From assembly GCA_026119855.1 (NCBI GenBank), contig JAOWBW010000105.1:1-64000 (forward strand): a stretch of DNA of 64,000 nt. The letters are read 5' to 3'. Positions 1 through 10,152 of this stretch are shown here, piece after piece. The notes beneath the pieces are model-generated. The model was not told the DNA's origin. It saw nothing but the letters and a program-made list of their open reading frames with translations, and did not search any database. Every line of letters starts with the position of its first letter. Within the stretch, counting starts at the first letter, position 1. A program made the translations under genes and the position numbers. The DNA is from Campanula takesimana. Its lineage: Eukaryota > Streptophyta > Magnoliopsida > Asterales > Campanulaceae.

Positions 1-158
1 TGAGGGGTCTATAGACGTAATGATGGCCTCCACTGATCGTAGTCTTCTAACTAGTTGCGAAAAAGGGTATCCCTTCCAACCAATTAGGATATAAATAATG
101 TATGTTTTTGTAAATTAAAAATATACTTGCATGAGCTTCCCCCTCTCCTAAAGATCCA

Positions 159-2701
159 TTGCCCTTCAATCTTCAGCAAAGCGAGTTTGGATCCGTTCGG
201 GTGGTCGACTACAACGTGAAGCTTCTACTCCGTCCACGTTCTCAGTTCGTCATCAGCAATGTCAACTCCCGCTTCAGCTTCAGCCTCTGCTCCTCCTGCC
301 AGTACCGCCGAGCTCAAACCGAGGCTACTCTCAATGGTATTCCCCCAAGCCTCCAGAACTTCCTAGCCGGTCTCGAAGCCAAGATCAGAATCTCGAGGAA
401 AGCAACAAGTGTTGGAGGATCAGAACCAACAGTTGAAGGGTCACATTCAACAAAAGGGGACTAAACTGGTGCCCGATGGAGAGGAATTTCATTTATGTCG
501 AGGATGAAGAGGTCAATACCAACTGTCCCCCCAACCACCAATGCTACTACCTTCCATTCCCAAGCTACCGCAATGTTCCACCTCCTTCTCTCTACACCCA
601 CAAGGTTTCACTACCATGAGCAAGAACAAGGCTGTCTATGAACTTCCCTGAACTGCTTGGAGGTTACCTCTCCGCCAGCAAACTACCCGCCCCTCGTTGC
701 CTTGAGTATTGGGATGGCCGCTGCTACTGCTTCCAACTACTCCTCCGCACTCTGTCAGAAACTATCCCCGACATCGCCAATCACCCTGTGGTTATGGCCA
801 TGCAAGAGCAATGCGAAAGTTGATTGAGACCGTAGATAAGCAAAGTGCACCGACTACCAAGACAATCAACCCTAGCCAAGTGGGGGCTCTCCCCAAGGAT
901 TTCAAGATGCCTAAGGTGGCAATGTTTCATGGTGACTCGTGTCCTAAGACTCATTTGGATAGTTATGTGTTGGCCATGAGGGCTCGTGACTGCACCAACG
1001 AACAAATGGCTCGCGTATTTCATAGCTTTGGATGTTATAGCTCTGCGTTGGTTCTTGGGGTTAGAACCAAGCGAGAGGCAAACGTGGGATCAGATCAGCG
1101 CTATTTTCTGTGAGAAGTATCAGGCTAACTTGGATTGGCATGTGAATCGAACGGATCTCGAGAACACTATGCAAAAACCGGCGAGGCTATTTATGATTTT
1201 TACAAGAGGTGGAACCATCGGTTGTGTGAGGTCCAATACCCACCAAAGGCGAAGGAACAGAAACAGATTTTCTACAAGTGCTTGCTACCGAGATGAAAGC
1301 AGCTATAGGTAATGGTTACTTCCCTGATTTGCGGGAAATGGGTTGACGCCGGAGTAAAGGTACGAAGCAGGGTTCACTGGGATTGTGCCGCCAAAGGAAA
1401 GTCCAAAGACCAACAACAACAATTCCTTCCGCTACAAGGCTCCTACTGCGCCTGCGCCTCCTAGGGGTGGAAAGGAGGCCGGCGGCCAAGTGAATATGGT
1501 CCAGAAAGAGGTCCCGTTAGATGTCCAAGCCGTAACAAGGAATGGAGCTCCGCCGCAAAGAGAGAGGGAGCACTTTGACGATTTTGGAATGCCTATGGGA
1601 AAGTCTTTGACGTGTTAGTCAAGAGAGGTCTTATCAAGCCTTTAGAGAATTACCAACCTGCCTACCCAAGAAGTGATTTGGACGCCTCCAAGTTCTGCAA
1701 GTATCACAAGCACATCGCGGGCACAACGGATGGTTGTATTCAATTGAAGCGTGTGGTACAAGGGTTGATCAATGACAAGAAGATTGAGAAGCCGAAGGGT
1801 CCTAATGTGGTGAATAACCCTCTCCCTAACAATGGGGGTGGGGTGAATATGGTGCAAACATGCGAGATTAGTATCCTAGAGCTCATGGACGCTTTTGACA
1901 AGATAGGGCTCACGATGGTGGATATCTTCATGGCGTGGTGACATTAGAAATACTCGAACCATTAGAAGGACATCTCCCCGTCTTGGTTGCGATTTGTCGA
2001 AGTTTTGCCACTACCACAAGTGCACCGGTCACACTACCGAAGAATGCTTTGAACTCAAGAAGGCCGTGCAAGAGCTCATCCACAAGGGAGTCATCGAAGA
2101 CCCTAGAGATTATGTAGCTAGCAATGTACTCATGGTAGAACTTAGTGAGATCACTGATCCGGCCGAACCTGTTGTGGCGGACTGTGATGAGATGGGTTGT
2201 ATTTCAATGACTAATAATAAAGAATCTTCTTGCTACTTGTTGTCTTTAGAAGAACTAGTGAGTGAAGTCGAATCTCTAGAGGAGGAGAGCCCCAAGCCCT
2301 CTCAACCTCTTTCTTGGGCCGAAATCTTCGAGGAGGCCGAAAAGACCGAAGCTTCGCCCCCTTGTCCTGACACGCCATTGTCTTTGGAGGAGCTACGTGC
2401 GGAAGTTTGTCTCCTTACAAGATCCGGTCAAGTGTACCAATCCGACCCGAAGGGTGCAAAGAAAGTCTTTGGGAAGGAACCCGAGCAAGCCGACCTAGAT
2501 AAAGAAGACCCTATCCTCACTCAACTCAAACAAACCCAAGCCCATATTTCACTATGGTCCCTACTCACCTCCTCCCTAGCCCATCGCCTCATGCTCGAGC
2601 AAAACCTCGCCGCCACCATGGTACCATCCACTATTACCCCGGAGGACGTCACCCACATGATTGGTAATATCCACTATGGAAAATCATCACTTTCTCGGAG
2701 C
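159..2701 (+). pseudogene. Tat-1 gag, decayed into several frames
   Basis: Gag-like sequence is spread over several short frames. The capsid-like core lies around 880-1190, with the recognisable MPKVAMFHGDSCPKTHLDSY and LRWFLGLEPSERQTWD segments in different frames. Two zinc-knuckle-like C-x-Y-H...C modules follow, near 1694-1740 (FCKYH...GC) and 1996-2055 (FCHYH...EC), each followed by LK and a short helix. The last segment (1994-2704, 236 codons) is acidic and glutamate-rich. A functional gag would be one continuous frame; here at least four frame changes break it. It would form the particle that packages element RNA. Confidence 0.75.
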
Positions 2702-2712
2702 TAGACAAGCCA

Positions 2713-3066
2713 GTGTTCGGAGTTGATCATAATGAGCCTTTGTACATCACTGTCGAGGTAAATGACAAGAAGATTCCCCGTGTATTCATTGACAATGGTT
2801 CTGCTATTAATATCCTGCCTTCAAGGATGATGGATGTGGTTGGCGTTCATGGTGTTGATTTACGCCCATCCAAACAAACCATCAAAGCTTATGACTCTAC
2901 ATGCCGCGCCGTGATAGGCGAAGTCACCTTACCCATTACCATCGGAACAAAGATCCTGCCAACCGACTTCCACGTCATAGACATCCCCGCAACCTTCTCA
3001 CTCCTCCTCGGCGGCCATGGTTACATCAGTCGGGCGCTGTCCCGTCTTCCCTGCATCAGTGTGTGA
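2713..3066 (+). pseudogene. Tat-1 aspartic protease
   Basis: A pepsin-like retroelement protease that would cleave the polyprotein. The active-site motif reads IDNGSAINIL, with asparagine between the catalytic Asp and Gly where retroviral proteases usually have Thr or Ser; variation at this position occurs in Tat elements. The second conserved segment (LLLGGHGYI) sits at the end. After about base 3015 the family's usual continuation (GAVPSSLHQCVKF) is read in another frame, so a frameshift splits the protease from what follows. Confidence 0.75.
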
Positions 3067-4193
3067 AGTTTCAATCCGGTAATGAAGTGACCATCATCTA
3101 CAGTGATCTTGTAACTGCCCAAGGGACGGACACCAAGGGCGTTCCTGTATTACAGATTCAGCATGGGGAGGAGAGCCGACTCTTCAATGGCTTCGAAATA
3201 GTCGCTCAAGCACAGATCTGCACCATCGACCTCACCAAAACAACGGACAAAGTGGCACCTGTTGTCAAGATACTGCGTAACATGGGTTTTATACCGGGGC
3301 TGGGGCTAGGTAAGAACTTGCAAGGCCCCACAGAATTGGTTGAAGAGATTAATCATCGAGGGTTGTTTGGTCTAGGATACACCCTTACTCTTGAAGACAA
3401 GATGGAGCAACAGAGGATAGAATTGCTTAAAAAGATGAAACTTCCCTACAAAAAGCCCGAAATGCGGCCATACCGTCTGTCCCTAAATAACTACTTTGTT
3501 AGGGAAGGCGAGGAGTTTTCGTGTTTTGAGTTCGCAGAGCCATGGATTGACCCCACTGGGAAGTTGCAGAAAGGGTTCGAGATTTTCAGAGATGTGGAAT
3601 TCGATCGGTCCAACATGAAGCTGACTTACATGGAATATGACAAAGCCACGGGCAGAATTAGAACCATCAGGCATGAGTACTCCACCAAGGTTGCAGATGA
3701 CTTGGCAGATCAACTTGAAGCCGCAACCCTTGACAAGCCAGCAATAGAAGCCGCAGAAACTCCAAGTTTGACTGAGACGTGGGACGGCCAATATCTGCTT
3801 CAACATCTGGGTAATCTGGGGCTGCATGAAGACATGGTTGCCGTCATCGGGGATGATTCTGAAGATAAGGTGGACCCAAGGACATTGGTGGTACCCATGG
3901 GGGACAAGCTCAAGAATTGGTGCATCATTGGGGGACCTATGGCTACTCCGGAATTTATGGTGGGAACACTGGGGCTTACTCCTTCTCCTGTCGCCACTCC
4001 TGCAGCATCTCCTGTCACTCGCCCAAAATCCCCATCCCCAGAGTCTAGTGTTTTACATTTTGAATTTGAGTCTTCCTCTAAGTCTGACGACCTTACGTCT
4101 GAAGACTATGATCTTGTTGCAAACGCTATTTTCCCTTTTGCTATGAATGAAACCCTCGACCTTTCCGAGTATCCCTCCATAGTCACTCTTTAA
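3016..4193 (+). CDS. Tat-1 protease-RT linker with G-patch domain
   Basis: This frame is open from 2901 to 4193, but homology starts only near 3030, after the protease frameshift. A G-patch is visible at about 3268-3385: MGFIPGLGLGKNLQG, then a spacer and GLFGLGY, matching the family's hhxxMGaxxGxGLGxxxxG...GaGa layout. G-patches bind RNA or helicase partners. In betaretroviruses one also lies next to the protease. The C-terminal part is acidic and proline/serine-rich without a recognised fold. About 150 bases with several stops separate it from RT. Confidence 0.6.
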
Positions 4194-4350
4194 CTGATAA
4201 ATTGGCTAATAATCAAACTAATGATATACACTTAGTTAATAATGATTCATTAGGAGAGGCAGACACAAACACATTAAACGATGAATACATTAAAGAGATT
4301 TCAGAACAGGTTATTAATCAAAAAGAATCTCGAGCCCAAGCTGCCGATGA

Positions 4351-5653
4351 GTGTTAACATGCGTGAATTTGGGGACCGAAGCCGAGCCTAAGGAAACGCA
4401 GATTGGAAGCTTCTTCAGCGGAGCCGAAAGGGAAGCACTGATTGAGCTACTCAAAGAATATGTGGATGTGTTTGCATGGTCGTATAAGGACATGCCGGGG
4501 CTCGACAACTCGATCGTAGAGCACAGAATCCCGACAGCACCAAACGCTAAGCCAGTCAAGCAAAAACTGCGCCGCATTAAGCCGGAATGGTCTTTGCAAG
4601 TGAAGGAAGAGATTGAGAAACTACTCCGTGTGGGTTTCATCAGGGTGATCGAATATCCAACTTGGTTATCAAATCTGGTGACTGTCAAGAAATCCAACGG
4701 TAAAGTCAGAGTATGTGTGGATTTTCGGGATCTCAACAAAGCTACGCCAAAGGATGACTTCCCCTTGCCAAATATCGACATGTTGGTGGATGCGACCGCC
4801 CATTATGAGGTCAAGTCGTTTGTTGATGGTTTGCCGGCTATAACCAAATCAAGATGGCCGAGGAAGACCAAGAAAAAACAGCTTTCACCACCCCATGGGG
4901 GACTTTTTGCTATACCGTCATGCCATTTGGGCTGAGGAACGCTGGGGCTACCTACCAACGGGCAGTTACAACTTTATTCCACGATATGATCCACAAGGAG
5001 ATTGAGGTGTACGTGGATGACATGATTATACATTCAAAAGGGTCTGGGGGCCAGCACTTGATAGATCTCAGAAAATTCTTCAACAGGTTGAGAGAGCACG
5101 CCATGCGTTTGAACCCGGCAAAATGCACCTTTGGAGTTCGTAGAGGGAAAGTATTGGGTTACATGGTCACCGAAAATGGGATCGAAGCCGACCCAAGGAA
5201 GATTCAAGCCATCCTGGAGATGAAGCCACCCCGTACCGAGACAGAGATAAAGGGATTCATGGGACGCCTGCAATACATCAGTCGTTTATCAATCAGCTGA
5301 CCACCATCTGCGAACCGATTTTCAAGCTAATGAGGAAAACAGCCAGTGTGGAGTGGGATCATGACTGTCAGATAGCCTTCGAAAGGATCAAACAATATTT
5401 GGTGAATACCCCAATCCTGCGCCCGCCGCATAAGGAGAAGCCGTTGCTACTATACTTAACTGTGACAGATACCGCCGTCGGAGCCATGTTAGCACAAGAA
5501 GCCAAAGATTCCCGGATTGAGAATGCAGTGTACTTTGTCAGTCGAAAGTTACAAGGCAGCGAGCTCAATTACTCCGCGCTCGAGAAGACCTGCGTAGGCC
5601 TAGTATGGGTGGTGACGAAGCTCAAGCACTACATGGTATCCATCCGATCTTAC
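4351..5653 (+). pseudogene. Tat-1 reverse transcriptase and first RNase H, frameshifted
   Basis: RT would copy element RNA into DNA. The finger and palm motifs are clear: VRVCVDFRDLNKATPKDDFPLP near 4708-4770, FCYTVMPFGLRNAGATYQ near 4907, and the catalytic YVDDMIIHSK box near 5010-5040. Frameshifts are visible near 4825-4850, near 5290 (premature stop at 5298) and near 5640. The connection/RNase H segment (DTAVGAMLAQE, then YFVSRKLQ) lies in 5330-5656. With three breaks in under 900 bases this RT cannot be made as one protein. Confidence 0.85.
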
Positions 5654-7623
5654 TAGTCTCGAAAATGGATCCTATCAAGTACCTGTTCGATAAACCATCC
5701 CTTTCTATGAGACTCGCTAAATGGTCAGTATTCTTGGGAGAGTTCGACATCACTTATGTACCGAGGAAGGCAATCAAAGGGAGGGCAATGGCCGATCAGC
5801 TCGCAGACGCTCCGAGCACTGAGACGAGAGGACCCGACCCCGAGTTCCCGGATGATGACATTTTCGCAATTGAGGTCGCAGAAAGGTGGCAATTATTCTT
5901 TGACGGGGCTGCAAACAAGCGAGGGAATGGAGTCGGACTCCTACTTATTGATCCCAAAGATGAGCACACTCCCATAGCCATCAAGCTGAACTTTTCAGCA
6001 ACCAACAACGCCGCCGAGTATGAGGCGTGTATAGCCGGATTGGAGGCCGCCCTAGAACGCAACGTGAAAGAGTTAGAAGTGTACGGAGACTCTGCTTTGA
6101 TTATTAACCAAACGGCGAAGAAATGGAAAACTATTGATCCTTGCCTGCAGCGGTACCAAGGTTACATGGATGAGTTGATAGCACAGTTCAAAGAGGTTAC
6201 CTTCCACTTCCTGCCGCGAGACAGAAATAGGTTCGCAGATGCTCTAGCTACATTGGCCTCCTTAGTTGAAATTCCAGAAGGAAGGTCCGTAAAACCATTC
6301 AGGGTTGGGCAAAGAGAAAACCCCGCCTATTGCTGTGAAATCCAGATCAATGCCGAGGTAAACGGAGATCAATGGTACGCCCAAATCTACAAATTCCTTA
6401 AGCACGGAGAGATGTCCTTTGACGGAGATGTGAAGGCCAAGAGTCTGCAAGCACTCAAAAGGTTGGCGGGGCAGTTTGTGCTGTTAGACGATACTTTGTA
6501 CAAGAGGCATTACAATGGTCTGTTGCTCTTATGTGTCGACAACAAGAAAGCTGAAGCAATAATGGAAGAAGTACACAACGGGTTGTGCGGACCTCACATG
6601 AATGCAAGGATGCTTAGACAGAAGATCACTCGGCTGGGCTATTATTGGATTACCATGGAGACAGACTGTATTCAATGGGTTCGACGGTGTCACAAGTGCC
6701 AAGTATGCTCCAACCTCAACCACATCCCCCCACACGAATTGTATAGTTCCACCACGCCTTGGCCATTCGCCACGTGGGGTATCGACATTATTGGGAAGAT
6801 CTCGCCGGCCGGCAGTAATGGTCATGAATTCGTCCTCGTCGCGGTCGACTACTTCACAAAGTGGGTCGAAGCTCAGTCTTACAAGGTGCTGAATTCCAAG
6901 AAGGTAGCGCAGTTTATCAAAGAGAATATTATGTGTCGGTATGGGGTTCCTAACCTCATTATATCAGATAATGGCAGTCATTTCGAAGCCGAGTGTGCTC
7001 GCTTGCTTGTAGAATTCAAGATCGAACGAAAGAAATCTTCCCCATACTATCCACAGACTAACGGCGCGGTTGAGGCGGCCAACAAGACGATAGAGCAGAT
7101 AATTCGCAAGATGGCTTCGCAAGGACGGGATTGGCCCGAGAAGTTACCATTAGCACTTTGGGGGTACAGAACGTCAGTCCGCACCGCTACTGGAGAGACC
7201 CCTTACGCTTTGACATACGGCATGGAGGCAGTGCTCCCTATTGAGTTGGAGGTGCCATCTTTGAGGGTCTTGCTCGAGAACCAAGTGAATGAGGTAGAAT
7301 GGCTTCGTAGTCGCTATGATCAATTGGCAACACTCGACGAACGCAGATTGAAGGCCATGGAACACGTCCGGGCCTATCAAAGGAGAACGACAAAAGCCTT
7401 CAATAAAAAGGTCAAGCCTGTTGACATAAAGGAAGGAGACTTGGTGCTCAAAGCACGCTTACCCAATAAATTCAACCCCCTCGGGAAATGGGCCCCCACT
7501 TGGGTAGGGCCGTTTGTGGTACAGAAGATCTTCTCCGGAGGAGCGGTCAGAATGGCGGATTTGGATGGCAACCCGTTCAAAGAACCAGTCAACATCAGCA
7601 AGCTCAGACGCTACTATGACTAG
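5605..7623 (+). CDS. Tat-1 archaeal-type RNase H plus integrase (intact 672-codon frame)
   Basis: The N-terminal residues overlap the broken RT/RNase H frame; the first ATG with sensible homology is at 5665. A second RNase H starts near residue 95 (WQLFFDGAANKRGNGVG) and runs to about 225; an extra archaeal-type RNase H at this place marks Tat elements. Integrase follows. Its HHCC zinc finger ends in CHKCQ, and the catalytic Asp 394 (GIDIIG), Asp 455 (SDNGSHF) and Glu 490 (EAANKTIE) give the standard D-D-35-E spacing. A C-terminal DNA-binding region ends in LRRYYD. Integrase inserts the cDNA into chromosomes. This half of pol is uninterrupted although RT upstream is broken. Confidence 0.9.
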   Translation: MGGDEAQALHGIHPILLVSKMDPIKYLFDKPSLSMRLAKWSVFLGEFDITYVPRKAIKGRAMADQLADAPSTETRGPDPEFPDDDIFAIEVAERWQLFFDGAANKRGNGVGLLLIDPKDEHTPIAIKLNFSATNNAAEYEACIAGLEAALERNVKELEVYGDSALIINQTAKKWKTIDPCLQRYQGYMDELIAQFKEVTFHFLPRDRNRFADALATLASLVEIPEGRSVKPFRVGQRENPAYCCEIQINAEVNGDQWYAQIYKFLKHGEMSFDGDVKAKSLQALKRLAGQFVLLDDTLYKRHYNGLLLLCVDNKKAEAIMEEVHNGLCGPHMNARMLRQKITRLGYYWITMETDCIQWVRRCHKCQVCSNLNHIPPHELYSSTTPWPFATWGIDIIGKISPAGSNGHEFVLVAVDYFTKWVEAQSYKVLNSKKVAQFIKENIMCRYGVPNLIISDNGSHFEAECARLLVEFKIERKKSSPYYPQTNGAVEAANKTIEQIIRKMASQGRDWPEKLPLALWGYRTSVRTATGETPYALTYGMEAVLPIELEVPSLRVLLENQVNEVEWLRSRYDQLATLDERRLKAMEHVRAYQRRTTKAFNKKVKPVDIKEGDLVLKARLPNKFNPLGKWAPTWVGPFVVQKIFSGGAVRMADLDGNPFKEPVNISKLRRYYD

Positions 7624-7632
7624 ACTCCCCTC

Positions 7633-7668
<36 letters not shown>

Positions 7669-8143
7669 ACTACGCAAAAAGAAGCCCGATAGACTGAAAA
7701 CCCGCAAAGGGCGGTCTATGCAAAATAAGGGTGCGTACAGAGCTCGCTAGATCGAAAACCCGCAAGGGCGGTCTAGGCAAAAGTTAGAGCATTCCCCCTT
7801 CTATCTTCCCTTTCTTTAAAATCATTCTAGTCTGACTGGAATGAACTACGGTGACCTGAGCCCCTTAGTCCTATTTGTAAAAGGGGAACGTAGGCAGCCT
7901 TTCAAAAGGTGCGGTCTAAAAAACAAATAAACATCCAAATCTTGTTAAGCAATAAAGATAGAAGTTGTATTTTCTGAAAGCAAAAACTTTTATTTCCATA
8001 AGTCATTGCATGATAACATTTATTTGATGAGTCTAAGCTTGACATACTTTTTGAATGAATAACCTATTCTGAAATTGAAACTCAAACAAAAGCAAACTAA
8101 ATTAAACTAATGTGTCTGCACGACTATGGAGAGACGCTCGGGA
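7624..8143 (+). other. Tat-1 post-integrase spacer with A-tract and repeated signals
   Basis: No coding sequence. It starts with a 30-base A-tract (7637-7666). Two near-identical copies of AAAACCCGCAAGGGCGGTCTA follow, near 7699-7719 and 7757-7777. A copy of the GAACTACG...CGTAGGCAGCC module lies at 7843-7917, and the same module recurs near and inside the 3' LTR. The rest, to the antisense gene end at 8144, is AT-rich. Confidence 0.6.
7843..7917 (+). repeat. GAACTACG/CGTAGG module, copy 1
   Basis: It reads GAACTACGGTGACCTGA, a short spacer, then GGAACGTAGGCAGCC and a GGTGCGGTC end. Related modules occur at 13373-13432, 13537-13596 and inside the LTR at 14479-14542. The TACG...CGTA halves can pair. 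The function is unknown. Confidence 0.6.
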
Positions 8144-9575
8144 TTACTCCTTAGTGCCATTTGTGCCCTCGGTCTCTTTCTTCTTGCTTTGCCCACGGCG
8201 AACTTTCTTCTTGCTAGGATTCTCACAAAATCTTCTTTCGAACTCGCTAACACCTTTAGCCTTGCCATTAGGAGCCTCTTCACCTTTCCTCTTCTTTGAC
8301 GCCCCCACTTCTTCTCCGCCTCCGTTAGCCACGCTCTTACTCATCTTCCTCGCATAAGCCTCAGCCTCCTTAATTCTCAATGAGAAACTTGGAGCACAGG
8401 ATCCCAAGATAGTGCCCCTTAGGGTCTCTAGAGTCTGCTCCGCATGCCCAAGTCTCCCCATATACCAATCCAAATACTCGCGTGGCAGGAAGGTGTTGCT
8501 AGAGCGTGTGAGGAAAGTCCTGCGACTAAAGCCGGCCTCGCCCCACATCTGAGAAAGAAGGACTGAGGCACTATCATCCAACTGAAGTATCCCAAAAGGG
8601 AAATCATCTCTCTCCTCGTCCCAACCCTCCGGATGGTCTGCACCAAACCATACTGGCGAAGCACTCTAGAGGGATAGTAAAAAGTAGTTCCAGAAAGGGT
8701 CGGAACTTTGATCATGTGAAGTCCCACTTGTTTCTCCCTCACAGAGTGAATGTGCCAATGGGGCACCACCCACTGAATGTCGTCAGTCACCATTTCCGCC
8801 AAATACTTTTCCCAACCTTTGAGAGTCATGCCCTCAAACCGCTCCACCATGCCTCTAATGCGGTGCATCCATGGGGCCACCTTCAGAGAAGCCGCCGGTT
8901 TATTTACTCGAAGCCGCTCTTGCAACCACATGGTCAAAAGCCTATCACTACCACAAGGCATCCCACCATAAGCCGCGAGATGGGGAATCCCACAGAGCAT
9001 CTCCCCAAGAATGGCCGGTACAATATCATAACCCAAACGAGCCAAGTTCACCATACCCAAACATCCTTCACTGGCAAATCCCACCTCAGAAGGGAAAAGG
9101 ATAGAGCTAAACAAGCACAGTGCAAGATGGTCCAAGGAGCGGTCAGATGTCACGTCTGCATGCATGAAGTGTTGTGGCATCCAAGAAAGGTCGACATAAC
9201 CGCCCCTAGCATACCTATCAAAGTCATCCGCGGGTACGCCAAAGGTCACCAACTTGTCCCTCAAGCAACGAAGTCAAAAGGCAAGGCAACTTTACCCTTC
9301 CCTTCGTAGCCACATAATGCTGCGATGTCTTCATAAGTGGGTGTTATCTCGTTGAATGAAAAGTTGAAGACATGGAGGGTATCATTCCAAAATTTACCAC
9401 AAGCTTGCAAGAGGTTGGTATTGGAGTTCATGTGCAAAAGTGACCAAAGACACTTTATCCCATACCGTTCATCAAGTTTCCTACGACTCGAACCAGGAAG
9501 TTTGGCAACCCACTTCTCCAAAGAGGTTATAAAGACTTTCTTCTCAAGACTTGTGATTCTAGCCTCTTGATCCAT
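8144..9575 (-). pseudogene. Antisense gene B of Tat-1: plant mobile domain / DUF7745-like protein, two frameshifts
   Basis: It is read opposite to the element. The ATG at 9575 (MDQEARITSLEKK) opens a frame with the PMD-like signature LLQACGKFWNDTLHVFNF then SFNEITPTYEDIAALCGY. A frameshift at about 9265 ends this frame after LPFDFVA; the next frame carries on directly (RDKLVTFGVPADD). It continues through a tryptophan-rich middle to YYPSRVLRQYGLVQTI, a pattern I associate with DUF7745-type proteins of plant retroelements. A second frameshift near 8630 leads into a lysine-rich tail (KKRKGEE, PSKKKVRRGQSKKKE) that looks like a nuclear localisation signal. No intron is evident. A TATTTAAT box lies about 90 bases upstream on the minus strand (9663-9670), then the palindrome cluster. 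Its role in the element is unknown. Confidence 0.7.
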
Positions 9576-9723
9576 GGCAAAGAGCAAGAAAATTGGCTAA
9601 AAAGGAACTCAAAAAACTGCTCAAAAAGTTGCTGGTACGTTTTTGTGGCTGCAAAGGGTTCATTAAATACTGCACAACTCCCGATTCTTGCCAGGAAAAG
9701 GAAAACCGGAGGCGGCGCATGAT

Positions 9724-9882
9724 TTGGCCACGCGGCCACATATGCCCTTGGCCCCGCGGCCGATATTGTCCTTGGCCGGGCGGCCAACTTCGTCCTAGGC
9801 CACGCGGCCAACTTTGCTCCGGATCTTGCCATGGCCAGGCGGCCAACATTGCTCTATGCCTCGCCATGGCCATGCGGCCAAC
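9724..9882. repeat. GGCC-N4-GCGGCC type palindrome cluster 1 (six copies)
   Basis: Six copies of a 16-17 bp inverted motif, consensus TTGGCCACGCGGCCAAC, start near 9724, 9749, 9772, 9797, 9831 and 9866. Several are followed by TTTGCTCC. TTGGCC and GGCCAA form the arms. The cluster lies just upstream (minus-strand sense) of antisense gene B. ORFs rich in WPRGQ or AAWP across it are by-products of the repeat. Confidence 0.85.
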
Positions 9883-10152
9883 TTTGCTCCATGCAGAAAT
9901 CCAGCTTGTTTCTTCCCACTCCGTGACGGATCCATGCAACTACGTACCTGCCCCCTTCCACGGCTCATGCATTGTATAAAATTAGGGACATTTGTAAAAT
10001 AACTAGTTTGCACAAGTAGGCTCCCACAATAAAACTGCATTTTAAGCATAATATACATACATGCATTTTATACATTTGTTCTGTACATACATATCCCTCT
10101 GCTCTCTACTAGCTAACAGTGTAGGAAATAAAGATGGAAAGATGGGGCCCGC
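9883..10152. other. Spacer between the two antisense genes
   Basis: AT-rich, with TACATAC-type short repeats around 10050-10090. It would hold the 3' end and polyadenylation region of antisense gene A and the distal promoter of gene B. No gene or mobile element recognised. Confidence 0.4.

Noticed and set aside
7514..7750. ORF with a long lysine run
   Set aside because: It reads through the A-tract after integrase.
9724..9882. CRISPR-like array of short palindromic repeats
   Set aside because: The setting is plant retrotransposon DNA, spacing is irregular, repeats vary, and the same motif is dispersed to two other places.
9527..10058. Overlapping ORFs on both strands with WPRGQ/AAWP repeats
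   Set aside because: They are translations of the GGCCACGCGGCC palindrome array; several frames are open at once and none continues into a domain.
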